Shown: positions 1-6,824 of the stretch, one piece after another
Layout: every line of letters begins with the position of its first letter
Position numbering within the stretch: the stretch's first letter is position 1
NCBI GenBank assembly: GCA_031261125.1
Contig: JAISJZ010000411.1
Coordinates: 1-8,679 of the forward strand
Length of the DNA stretch: 8,679 bases
Source of the DNA: Planctomycetaceae bacterium
GTDB lineage: Bacteria; Planctomycetota; Planctomycetia; Pirellulales; Thermoguttaceae
Direction of reading: 5' to 3'
The notes under the pieces: generated by a model
Database searches by the model: none
Seen by the model: only the letters and a program-made list of their open reading frames with translations
Told to the model about the DNA's origin: nothing
Translations under genes and position numbers: made by a program

Positions 1-206
1 GTACAGCACGTAGGAAAATATAAAATATGTCATAATTTATTATCTATATGCTGCATTTTATCTAATTTTAACACATCCGAGTTAAATTTACACATAACTA
101 TCTTTTAGTGAACACTCCCGGAATAATCAAGGTTCTGTCTTAGGAATATGCTGTGCATTTAATTCAGCAGATTGTGAAGCATCTGAACTTGGGCTGAATC
201 CCGCTA

Positions 207-234
207 TTGCCGGTTTCAGAAAATCAGTTATACT
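207..234 (+). promoter_or_regulatory. Candidate sigma70-type promoter for sat
   Basis: A -35-like ttgccg (207-212, 4 of 6 matches to TTGACA) is followed after 16 bases by a -10-like tatact (229-234, 5 of 6 matches to TATAAT). Transcription would begin near 240, leaving a leader of about 55 bases before the sat start codon that contains the 269-280 palindrome. This is a consensus match by eye only. Planctomycete promoters are poorly defined and the region is AT-rich, so a chance match is quite possible. Confidence 0.3.
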
Positions 235-268
235 TATCGCAATAGTAGGTTATCAAACTCCATTTGTC

Positions 269-280
269 GGGACAAGTCCC
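269..280. repeat. Short palindrome just upstream of sat
   Basis: gggac and gtccc are 5-base arms around a 2-base centre, 17 bases before the sat start codon. The core cgggacaaRtccc (starting at 268) recurs inside the BamD-like gene at 2592-2604, suggesting a dispersed palindromic element. In RNA the hairpin would sit at the ribosome-binding region of sat, where no clear Shine-Dalgarno sequence is seen, so it could affect translation; that is inference. Confidence 0.5.
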
Positions 281-297
281 TGACGCTGAAAAATACG

Positions 298-1545
298 ATG
301 CCCCTGATTACACCCCACGGCGGTTTGACCGTCCCTGTTAATCGTACCGCTTCTGATGTGAACGCCTTGACAAGTAAGGCGTCTGGACTGGTAAAACTGC
401 CCGTCAGCGATGCGGATTTATCGACTGTTTACCGCTTCGGCGACGGCGGGCTTTCGCCCCTGACCGGTCCGATGGACGAGGAAACATACAACCGGGTTCT
501 TGATGAATCCGTTATTGTGAATGACGGTAAAAAATATGCGTGGACGATTCCGTTGTCCTTGCCGCTCACGGCGGAGTCGGCAAAGCAAATCAAACCGGGG
601 CAAAACGTTGCTGTGGTGAATTCCAAGGGCGAAACGGTTGCGGTTCTCGCGGTTAATAGCGTTTTTCCGTGGGACAAACCGAAGTACCTGAAAAACGTGT
701 ATCTGACGGAGCGCACGGACCATCCGGGAGCGGATATGGTGCTGAAAAACGATGCGGACAAAACGTTTCTCGCCGGCGGAACGATTGAGGTATTGCCGCA
801 GGTGAAAAATCCGGCATTTGGCAAGTATGTTCTTTCGCCGGTTGAAGTCCGCAGATTGCTGGATACAAAGGATTGGAAACGCGTTGTGGCGTTTCAGACC
901 CGCAATCCGCTGCACCGGGCGCACGAGTACGCTTTGGTTTATGGTCTCGAAGAGTTGCTGCGGCAAGGATACGATGCCGGAGCGTGTTTGAATCCGCTTG
1001 TCGGTGAAACAAAGGGCGATGATGTGAACGCCGAAATTCGGATGCAGACATACGAAACGTTAATTGCAAACCGGTCTCTCGGCGAAGGCGACAGCGATGC
1101 GGAGTTGTGGAAAAAAACCGGCGGTGCCGTTCCCGACAGGGTCATTCTGCTCGGCTTGGATATAAAGATGTTCTACGGCGGTCCAAAAGAGGCGGTGATG
1201 CACGCTATCTACCGGCAGAACTTCGGCTTTACCGACTTGATTATCGGACGCAAACACGCCGATGCCCCGTATGCTGACGGCACGGCAATTTGGGGCGACT
1301 TCGACGCACAGGAAATTTTCAACAACCTGAACGGCGAACTGCTTATCAAACCGTTGAATGTCGGCTTTGCAGCGTATTATGAATCCGTCGGACGCGTTGA
1401 CCTGATGGAGAAGCACAAGGACGAAAAGCCGGTGTTCATCTCCGGCAAAGATGTCCGCAAGACACTGCAAGAAGGCAAAGAGGTTGACCCGCGGATTATG
1501 CGTCCGTCCACGTCGAAGATTCTTGCCGCCGCAATGAAATTGTAA
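298..1545 (+). CDS. sat: Sulfate adenylyltransferase (ATP sulfurylase)
   Basis: Cytoplasmic enzyme that makes adenosine 5'-phosphosulfate and pyrophosphate from ATP and sulfate, the first step of sulfate activation. The 415-residue length fits single-domain Sat; no APS-kinase domain is fused. The N-terminal PUA-like domain (about 1-185) opens with LITPHGG, typical of the family, which supports the 298 start. The catalytic domain shows QTRNPLHRAHE (200-210), the ATP-binding loop with HRAH; LVGETKGDDV (234-243); GRKHADAPY (317-325) at the second nucleotide-contact motif; and ISGKDVR (381-387) followed by RP (402-403). Many assimilatory enzymes carry GRDHAG at the 317 position; the HADAPY form reminds me of Sat from sulfur-metabolising lineages. 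No aprAB, cysC, cysH or transporter lies in the window, so the direction and pathway of use cannot be decided. The next gene begins 32 bases downstream. Confidence 0.96.
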   Translation: MPLITPHGGLTVPVNRTASDVNALTSKASGLVKLPVSDADLSTVYRFGDGGLSPLTGPMDEETYNRVLDESVIVNDGKKYAWTIPLSLPLTAESAKQIKPGQNVAVVNSKGETVAVLAVNSVFPWDKPKYLKNVYLTERTDHPGADMVLKNDADKTFLAGGTIEVLPQVKNPAFGKYVLSPVEVRRLLDTKDWKRVVAFQTRNPLHRAHEYALVYGLEELLRQGYDAGACLNPLVGETKGDDVNAEIRMQTYETLIANRSLGEGDSDAELWKKTGGAVPDRVILLGLDIKMFYGGPKEAVMHAIYRQNFGFTDLIIGRKHADAPYADGTAIWGDFDAQEIFNNLNGELLIKPLNVGFAAYYESVGRVDLMEKHKDEKPVFISGKDVRKTLQEGKEVDPRIMRPSTSKILAAAMKL

Positions 1546-1577
1546 ACCTCTGAGCAGGAGTCAGCCGTCCGATAAAA

Positions 1578-2375
1578 ATGCCGAATGCCGATGCTTTTGT
1601 CCTCCGAACCGTCGATTACAGCGAAACGAGTTCTATCGTAACTCTGTACAGCAGGCAGTATGGTAAAATCGAAGGACTCGCCAAAGGCGGCCGGCGGCTG
1701 AAAAGTTCTTTTGAAAATGCTCTTGACTTACTGACCCGAATTAAGTTATCGTTTATCCAGAAGAAAGGCGATGTTCTCGATTTATTAACGGAATCGAAAC
1801 TCGTCCGCCGTTTTCCGGTGAACGAAACAAACATTGCCGGACTGTTCGGCGGTTATTACGTTGCCGAGTTGCTCAATAAGTTCACGCAGCCCGGCATCGT
1901 CAATCCGCCGCTGTACGATGTGTCCGTCCGGCTGCTTAACCGCCTCGAACGCGGAACCAGCGTAATGCGGGGACTCATCCGGTATGAAGGACTGCTGCTG
2001 CAACTGACCGGGCATCAACCGTCGTTACACAACTGCGTCGAGTGCGGACAGAAATTGGATTTAATCCGGTACAAGTATTGGGCGTTCAGTCCGCTGCACG
2101 GCGGCGTTGTGTGTTCCCGATGCGTTGAGGAATTGCAGCAGACCGGTGCAGGCGGAATGAGAATCAGCGTTTCGACCGATGCGCTGACGGGCTTGGAAAC
2201 ATTATCCGAACCGAAAGACCGGTCGGAACATTGGGCGCATTTGCCGCTGGAAAAGGGCGTTTTGAACGAAATCAGAAACTTAAACAATTATTACATCAGT
2301 TGTCTGCTCGGCAGGAAGCCGCGGCTGTTCGACTGGTTCGGATATATTGCAAAAAACGATAACGAAACCGTTTAG
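1578..2375 (+). CDS. recO: DNA repair protein RecO
   Basis: RecO helps load RecA on single-stranded DNA coated with SSB, in the RecFOR route of gap repair and recombination. The 265-residue length is usual for the family. The N-terminal OB-fold carries the family signature: FVLRTVDYSETSSIVTLYS (8-26), then GKIEGLAKGGRR (29-40). A helical region follows, and a four-cysteine zinc site CVEC (153-156) and CSRC (179-182) is intact. The C-terminus ends with YISCLLGRKPRLFDWF, matching the usual helix. The start is preceded by aggag at 1556-1560, about 17 bases away and so rather far; no better in-frame start is visible. Position between sat and the BamD-like gene, with short gaps, suggests cotranscription. 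Confidence 0.95.
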   Translation: MPNADAFVLRTVDYSETSSIVTLYSRQYGKIEGLAKGGRRLKSSFENALDLLTRIKLSFIQKKGDVLDLLTESKLVRRFPVNETNIAGLFGGYYVAELLNKFTQPGIVNPPLYDVSVRLLNRLERGTSVMRGLIRYEGLLLQLTGHQPSLHNCVECGQKLDLIRYKYWAFSPLHGGVVCSRCVEELQQTGAGGMRISVSTDALTGLETLSEPKDRSEHWAHLPLEKGVLNEIRNLNNYYISCLLGRKPRLFDWFGYIAKNDNETV

Positions 2376-2377
2376 CA

Positions 2378-2393
2378 GCGGATTTTAATCCGC
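2378..2393. repeat. Perfect palindrome between recO and the BamD-like gene
   Basis: gcggatt (2378-2384) and aatccgc (2387-2393) form 7-base arms with a 2-base centre, starting two bases after the recO stop codon and ending 19 bases before the next start. No T-run long enough for a classic intrinsic terminator follows (only cttt). It may be a weak attenuator or a dispersed palindromic repeat rather than a true terminator. Confidence 0.5.
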
Positions 2394-2412
2394 CTTTACG
2401 GCACGGAAGCCA

Positions 2413-4014
2413 ATGACATATTCAAGACGAATAATTTTTCCGCTTCTCCTTTTAATTGCCGGCTGTCAATCACCGCCGCACGGTTCCGACTGGTTAACGC
2501 CGAAAACAAAACCGGCAGGAAAGTGCGCCGTCCGCGGTCAGGCAGCCGATTCGTTCGACGGTCTCACCGTTCCGGTGCCGGCGCAAAACAGCGGGACAAA
2601 TCCCGCCGCTGACAACATCGTTGACCCGTGGCTGCGTTTGCCGCCGCAGCCCGCCGTCCCCGTCGTCGGCTCTCAAAAGGATGACCCGTGGGGGATTTAT
2701 CCAACGGAACCGGCAAAGCAGAACACCGTTTCTCTCGAACAGCAGGCAAAAAAAGAAGAGGAAGAAGCGAAGGAACGGCAGCGGCTCCTCGAATTGGCAA
2801 CCGCGAAACAGAAAGACGGAACGCCGGAATACCTCAAACCGCTGACACATTGGGATGGTCCGTTCGCAAACAGAGAAAAAAAGCAAAGCATTGAACAGGA
2901 CATCATCCGGCAAGTCGGATACGTTGACGTTTCCAAAGAGTTTGACAATTCGCCGGTCTATGATTGGGAAAAAGAAGAACAAAAGGGCTTCGATTGGGAT
3001 TTACTCGACCCGGTGAACTTTTTTACGAAAGTCCGCGATTGGGTCGGTCTCGGTCCCGATGAACGTAAAGCGAACGCCGCAATGAAAAAAGGACGCGAAA
3101 TCCTGATGTCGAATCCCGGATTGAAAGACAAGAAGAAAAGCATCGAGGCGGCAAAAGAATTCACCGAGGCGGCGAAACGTTTTCCCGATTCCGTTTTGGA
3201 AGAGGATGCCTTGCATTTAGCCGGTGAATGTTATTACTTCGGCGATGATTATCCCAGAGCATTCAAAGCGTATCAAAAACTTTTAATTAAGTATCAGCAC
3301 TCAAAACATCTCGACAACGATGTCCGCAGAGTTTTCAAAATCGCCCGATTTTGGGAACAGGAAGACCGCCGCGGTGTTTTGTCCGTCAATGTAACGAACA
3401 AGGAGCGTCCGGCGTTCGATACGTTCGGCTACAGTAAGAAAGCATACGAGACAATTTTCATTAACGACCCCAACGGTCCGGTTTCCGATGATGCGGTAAT
3501 GGCGTTGGCAACGGCGTATCTGATCAAAGGACGGTATCAGGGCGACGACAATTACAATCACGCCGCGTATTACTATAAGTACTTGCGTGAGAATTACCCG
3601 TTGAGCAAACACCTTACGAAGGCGCACGAAAATGAATTGATTGCCCGAACGAATGCTTATATGGGGGCGGAACACAATGGTAAAACGTTGGACGAGGCAG
3701 GCAAACTTGCCGACGTAACGCTGAAACAATTCGGCGGCGAATTGGATACCGAGGCAAAAGAAGAAATCCTTGAATTGAAAGAGGATGTTATTATCAAACA
3801 GGCAGAACGCGAATGGACAATGGGGCAATTCTATGACAAAAAACAATACTACGGTTCCGCAAAAGTGTATTACGAAAAACTTCTGGATAAATATCCGCAG
3901 ACAACTTATGCTGAGAAAGCCCGTGTCCGGCTGGAACAAATCAAGAACAAACCCGACCAGCCGAAGAGCAGTGCTGTTCTTAAAGCGTTGCTTAAACCGC
4001 TGGAAAAGATTTAG
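2413..4014 (+). CDS. BamD-like outer-membrane assembly lipoprotein, TPR repeats, long N-terminal region
   Basis: Likely a periplasm-facing lipoprotein of the outer-membrane protein assembly (BAM) system. The signal peptide ends in a clear lipobox, LIAGC, with the lipidated Cys at residue 18. Residues 19-105 are proline-rich and probably disordered; 106-133 are a Lys/Glu-rich helix, possibly coiled coil. From about 220 the protein is helical with TPR-like units: EFTEAAKRFPDS (249-260), CYYFGDDYPRAFKAYQKL (273-290) with LIKYQHSKHLDNDV after it, AAYYYKYLRENYPLSKH (384-400) and SAKVYYEKLLDKYPQTTYA (482-500). The pairing of a short helix with a YP(x)S/T end is typical of BamD. At 533 residues it is about twice the proteobacterial BamD, so orthology is less certain than family membership; a general TPR lipoprotein is the alternative. 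The start follows ggaag at 2405-2409 with short spacing. An LptE-like gene follows after 4 bases, an envelope-assembly context. Confidence 0.8.
   Translation: MTYSRRIIFPLLLLIAGCQSPPHGSDWLTPKTKPAGKCAVRGQAADSFDGLTVPVPAQNSGTNPAADNIVDPWLRLPPQPAVPVVGSQKDDPWGIYPTEPAKQNTVSLEQQAKKEEEEAKERQRLLELATAKQKDGTPEYLKPLTHWDGPFANREKKQSIEQDIIRQVGYVDVSKEFDNSPVYDWEKEEQKGFDWDLLDPVNFFTKVRDWVGLGPDERKANAAMKKGREILMSNPGLKDKKKSIEAAKEFTEAAKRFPDSVLEEDALHLAGECYYFGDDYPRAFKAYQKLLIKYQHSKHLDNDVRRVFKIARFWEQEDRRGVLSVNVTNKERPAFDTFGYSKKAYETIFINDPNGPVSDDAVMALATAYLIKGRYQGDDNYNHAAYYYKYLRENYPLSKHLTKAHENELIARTNAYMGAEHNGKTLDEAGKLADVTLKQFGGELDTEAKEEILELKEDVIIKQAEREWTMGQFYDKKQYYGSAKVYYEKLLDKYPQTTYAEKARVRLEQIKNKPDQPKSSAVLKALLKPLEKI
2591..2606. 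repeat. Palindrome inside the BamD-like coding sequence
   Basis: gcggga (2591-2596) and tcccgc (2601-2606) are 6-base arms around caaa. It encodes SGTNPA (about residues 60-65) in the poorly structured N-terminal region. Thirteen bases of it (2592-2604) match the element upstream of sat (268-280) at all but one position. Confidence 0.55.
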
Positions 4015-4018
4015 AGCA

Positions 4019-4561
4019 ATGGAGAACGGAGTTGTCCGTGCATTCTTCATTATTCATTGTTCGCTATTCGTTCTCTTTTCCGGCTGTATCGGTTTACAGT
4101 ATAATGTCGGGACGAAATCGCTGTTCGGACAGGATGTTCAAACGGTGTATGTACCGATTTTTCAGACCGACGGCAGCCGCAGGGACCTGGCGGAACAGTT
4201 GACGGAGGCGGTTTGCAAACGGATTGAGTCCCGTTCGCCGTACAAGGTGGTGAGCCGGCCAACGGCGGACAGTGTCTTGGAAGGGCGGATCGCGATGCGC
4301 AAACAGATGTCGTCAATTTTGAACAAGTTCAGCGACCCGCGGCAGAAAACGGCGACGCTTGCCGTCGAGGTGAAGTGGAAAGACCGGCGGGAGCGGGACT
4401 TGCGGCATTTCGATGCGATACCGTGGAACGACGGTTCCGGCGGCGTTACGGCGACTGATTATCTTGTTGCGGAGTACGGACAGTCCGAACTGACTATGGA
4501 GCAGCGGCAGATTAACACGATTGCCGACCAGATTGTCGGGATGATGGAAATGCCGTGGTAG
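4019..4561 (+). CDS. LptE-like LPS-assembly lipoprotein
   Basis: A 180-residue lipoprotein resembling the LptE family, which partners LptD in inserting lipopolysaccharide in the outer membrane. The signal peptide runs through residue 22 with lipobox LFSGC, Cys at 23. The mature part shows features seen in planctomycete members: DVQTVYVPIFQTD (39-51), LAEQLTEAVCKRIESRSPYKVV (57-78), then a polar domain ending with QRQINTIADQIVGMMEMPW. The frame stays open upstream to 3785, but that part overlaps the BamD-like gene and lacks sense as a protein; starting at 4019 gives a signal peptide at the N-terminus and a 4-base gap from the upstream stop. No strong Shine-Dalgarno sequence is seen, so translational coupling is plausible. 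Sequence similarity is judged by eye; lptD is not in the window. Confidence 0.75.
   Translation: MENGVVRAFFIIHCSLFVLFSGCIGLQYNVGTKSLFGQDVQTVYVPIFQTDGSRRDLAEQLTEAVCKRIESRSPYKVVSRPTADSVLEGRIAMRKQMSSILNKFSDPRQKTATLAVEVKWKDRRERDLRHFDAIPWNDGSGGVTATDYLVAEYGQSELTMEQRQINTIADQIVGMMEMPW
4042..4069. repeat. Degenerate heptanucleotide tandem repeat within the lptE-like signal sequence
   Basis: Four successive 7-base units starting at 4042, 4049, 4056 and 4063 fit attNttc; the first three match fully and the last, gctattc, is diverged. They encode the hydrophobic core of the signal peptide, roughly FFIIHCSLF (9-17). Because three heptamers equal seven codons, the repeat makes a hydrophobic pattern in this frame. 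Confidence 0.5.
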
Positions 4562-4583
4562 ATGGTTGTTTCGGCGTTAAAAT

Positions 4584-4633
4584 GTGTTAAAATACGGCGA
4601 CAATGCTGTCCCGATGAGCGGGGATTTTAACAC
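4584..4633. repeat. 10-base inverted repeat before the ThuA-like gene
   Basis: gtgttaaaat (4584-4593) and attttaacac (4624-4633) are perfect 10-base arms separated by 30 bases. An 8-base direct copy of part of the arm, gttaaaat, lies at 4576-4583. The structure ends just before the first plausible ATG (4635), so it may act as an operator or RNA structure controlling the downstream gene. The same 10-mer attttaacac also occurs at 65-74 upstream of sat. Confidence 0.45.
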
Positions 4634-4643
4634 GATGCTGCCG

Positions 4644-5417
4644 ATGCGGAACCTGTTTTTTACTTTTCTCCTAGCGTTTTGCGCCGTTCTTCCGGTATGT
4701 GTTCAAGCGGCGGATGCCGCCAAACCGCTCGTAGCCGTCCTGCTCTGCGAGGAAGGTGATGAAGTCGAACACTACGACGCATATAACAATATGCCGCCGT
4801 TCGTCGAACAACTCGCCGGGGAAAACAACTGGGACACCGCAATTATCAAGAGCAAAGAATATGCCGCTATGCCGTCCCTCGATGTCCTCGAAAAGGCGGA
4901 TACTTTCATCATTTACGTCCGCCGGATTGCTCTGCCGGAAAAAGAAATGGATAAACTGCAAAAGTATGTCAACGAATCCGGTAAAGGACTGTTGTGTATC
5001 CGAACGGCCTGCCACGGATTTTCCGTCAACGGAAAAATACCGGCGGGCTGCAAGGACTGGAAAGAGTTCGATAAACTCATTCTCGGCGGAAACTATCACG
5101 GACACGGACGGAACGAAATCGGCGGCGAGGTTTGGAACGTTAACGAACAGGCAAAGTCGGCAATCCTGAAAGATGTTAAGCCGTCCGTTTGGCACAGCGC
5201 AGCGTCGGTCTATTTCAACACGCCCCTGAAAGAGGACTGTACCGTTTATCAATATACCGGTTCAACCGAACAGGGCAAAATGCCGCTGACGTGGACACGG
5301 ATTCACAACAAAACCCGTATTGCTTATACGGCATTAGGATATAAAACCGAATTCAATCATCCGGCGTTCAAAACGCTTGTCCGCAATCTTATCCTGTGGA
5401 CGCTGGAAAAGAAATAA
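4644..5417 (+). CDS. Exported ThuA-like domain protein (trehalose-utilisation family fold)
   Basis: A 257-residue protein of the ThuA-like, glutamine-amidotransferase-like superfamily, widespread in planctomycetes in carbohydrate-related contexts. No catalytic role is firmly established for most members. The signal peptide is clear: M-R, a hydrophobic core FFTFLLAFCAVLPV, then VQA before ADAAKP, so cleavage after residue 22 is likely and the protein acts outside the cytoplasm. Family features: PLVAVLLCEEG (28-38) as the first strand, KGLLCIRTACHGFS (114-127) at the nucleophile-elbow region, LILGGNYHGHG (145-155), and PLTWTRIHNKTRIAYTALGY (214-233) with NHPAF and a closing ILWTLEKK. The frame is also open from a GTG at 4584 and has an ATG at 4635; 4644 gives the cleanest signal peptide, while 4635 has gggg about 11 bases upstream. 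der follows after 3 bases. Confidence 0.85.
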   Translation: MRNLFFTFLLAFCAVLPVCVQAADAAKPLVAVLLCEEGDEVEHYDAYNNMPPFVEQLAGENNWDTAIIKSKEYAAMPSLDVLEKADTFIIYVRRIALPEKEMDKLQKYVNESGKGLLCIRTACHGFSVNGKIPAGCKDWKEFDKLILGGNYHGHGRNEIGGEVWNVNEQAKSAILKDVKPSVWHSAASVYFNTPLKEDCTVYQYTGSTEQGKMPLTWTRIHNKTRIAYTALGYKTEFNHPAFKTLVRNLILWTLEKK

Positions 5418-5420
5418 ATT

Positions 5421-6824
5421 ATGTCTATACCCAAAGTCGCCATCGTAGGAAGACCGAACGTCGGCAAGTCATCGCTTTTTAACTGGCTCATCGGACAGCG
5501 GGTTTCGATTGTTGCCCCGACTGCCGGGGTTACCCGCGACCGTGTTTCGTTCATTCTCGACCTCAACGACGAGGGGGAAGAACCGTACTGTATCGAGTTA
5601 ATCGACACCGGCGGCATCGGAATCATTGACGAAGACAATCTGTCCGAACACATCGAAGAGCAAATCCGGCTGGCGTTGGATACCGCCGACTTAATTCTGC
5701 TCGTTGTTGCCGCCAAAGACGGCATTGCTCCGCTGGACGAAATCGTTGCCGAACGGTTGAGAAAGTTGAACCGCCCTGTGCTTCTCGTCGCGAATAAATC
5801 CGACAGCGACCGTGATGCCCGAAACGCCGAAGAGTTTCAACGTTTCGGCTGGGACGTAATCAAAGTCAGTGCGCAGCAGAAAATCGGGCGGGTGAATCTG
5901 ACAGAAATTATCAGAGAAACATTGACCATTAGCCGCCGGGGGCTTGCCCCCGGTATCCCGCCGCAGACGGCTGCGGATAACGATGAACCCGTGATGAAAT
6001 TCGCTGTTGTCGGTCGCCGCAACGCCGGCAAGAGTACGTTCATCAACACGCTGTTGAACGAAGAGCGGGTCATTGCCAGCGATGTTCCCGGTACGACGCG
6101 GGACGCTGTTGATGTCCGCTTTGAAATGGACGGTAAAACGTTCATTGCGATTGATACGCCGGGCTTTCTGCGGCGCAAAGGCGTAAAGTCCGATTTACAA
6201 TTCTACTCAACGAACCGTGCGGAAAAAAGTATTTTCCGCGCCGATGTGGTGCTGCTGTTCTTTGAAGCCAATTCGCAGATACAACAAATTGAGCATCAAC
6301 TTGTCGGCTTTATCCGCAAGGCAATGAAACCGGTGATTTTCGTTGTTAACAAATGGGACACGATGGTTGGGCAAATGCCGACACAGCGGTGGGGCGATTA
6401 CATTCGGGAAACGTACAACGATTTGAATTACGCCCCGATTGCGTTTATCACGGGCAAGACCGGTAAGAATTTGAAAGCGTTGCTCAATCACGCTCAAATG
6501 ATTTACAAGCAGAGCAGGGAACGGGTTTCAACAGCGGTGTTAAACAAGTTGACGACAGCGGCGTTGGAGAACAGTTCTCCGCCGCTGTTTCATTTCCGCA
6601 AGCCGAAGATTTACTATGCGTCCCAGGTGAGCGAAGCACCGCCGACACTGGTGTTTCACTGCAATATGCCGGACGCGTTCACGCCGCAGTATCAGCGGTA
6701 TATGCTCAACTTTCTGCGGGACTGCGATGAACTGCCGTTTCCCGAAGTACCGGTCAAGTTAATTTTCCGCGAACGGGAATCAAACGATGACCGGAACGAA
6801 ATTGATAAAAAACGAAAAACGTAA
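5421..6824 (+). CDS. der: Ribosome-assembly GTPase Der (EngA)
   Basis: Der is an essential tandem GTPase that aids maturation of the 50S subunit. The 467-residue length and layout are complete. First G domain: GRPNVGKS (10-17), TAGVTRD (34-40), DTGG (62-65), NKSD (125-128), VSA (149-151). Linker about 170-190. Second G domain: GRRNAGKS (198-205), GTTRD (224-228), DTPG (245-248), NKWD (310-313). The C-terminal KH-like domain includes PPLFHFRKPKIYYASQV (387-403) and YQRYMLNFLRDC. Two departures from the commonest forms are GRRNAGKS instead of GRPNVGKS in G domain 2 and ITGKTGKN at its G5 position; both keep the essential Gly-Lys-Ser/Thr and Asn-Lys-x-Asp residues. The tail (451-467) is short and charged. 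The start codon lies 3 bases after the ThuA-like stop, so coupled translation is likely. Last gene of the plus-strand block. Confidence 0.97.
   Translation: MSIPKVAIVGRPNVGKSSLFNWLIGQRVSIVAPTAGVTRDRVSFILDLNDEGEEPYCIELIDTGGIGIIDEDNLSEHIEEQIRLALDTADLILLVVAAKDGIAPLDEIVAERLRKLNRPVLLVANKSDSDRDARNAEEFQRFGWDVIKVSAQQKIGRVNLTEIIRETLTISRRGLAPGIPPQTAADNDEPVMKFAVVGRRNAGKSTFINTLLNEERVIASDVPGTTRDAVDVRFEMDGKTFIAIDTPGFLRRKGVKSDLQFYSTNRAEKSIFRADVVLLFFEANSQIQQIEHQLVGFIRKAMKPVIFVVNKWDTMVGQMPTQRWGDYIRETYNDLNYAPIAFITGKTGKNLKALLNHAQMIYKQSRERVSTAVLNKLTTAALENSSPPLFHFRKPKIYYASQVSEAPPTLVFHCNMPDAFTPQYQRYMLNFLRDCDELPFPEVPVKLIFRERESNDDRNEIDKKRKT
5936..5953. repeat. GC-rich palindrome in the Der interdomain linker
   Basis: ccggggg (5936-5942) and cccccgg (5947-5953) are perfect 7-base arms around cttg. 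The segment encodes RRGLAPG (172-178), the linker between the two GTPase domains, where length and sequence vary among Der proteins. Together with the element in the BamD-like gene it suggests palindromic repeats tolerated in flexible protein regions. Confidence 0.6.

Larger units (their letters stand above)
1..297. other. Non-coding upstream region, no recognisable gene
   Basis: No coding region with a start codon and family resemblance is visible here. The first 120 bases are AT-rich. A frame from 98 to 283 stays open for about 61 codons and ends in TGA, but it has no credible start codon and its product resembles nothing I recognise, so I do not call it a gene. Visible structure: an imperfect inverted repeat (tttaac 67-72 / gttaaa 81-86), a nested hairpin at 162-199 (attcagc 162-168 with gctgaat 193-199, enclosing agat 169-172 with atct 181-184), a candidate promoter at 207-234 and a short palindrome at 269-280. 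No known riboswitch consensus is apparent. Confidence 0.6.

Noticed and set aside
162..199. Nested hairpin as a riboswitch upstream of sat
   Set aside because: The arms are short, no SAM, cobalamin or other known consensus is visible, and it lies upstream of the best candidate promoter, so it may not be transcribed with sat.
418..966. 182-codon minus-strand frame opposite sat
   Set aside because: Antisense to conserved catalytic coding sequence, with no family resemblance.
3785..4018. Upstream extension of the LptE-like frame
   Set aside because: It lies inside the BamD-like gene in another frame, and the signal peptide and lipobox appear only after 4019.
3301..4050. 249-codon minus-strand frame opposite the BamD-like gene
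   Set aside because: It is antisense to a well-supported lipoprotein gene, has no recognisable domain, and looks like a shadow of the plus-strand codon pattern.
4584..4643. GTG at 4584 as start of the ThuA-like gene
   Set aside because: It would put 20 polar residues before a clear signal peptide and place the inverted repeat inside the coding region. A start at 4644 (or 4635) gives a proper signal peptide.
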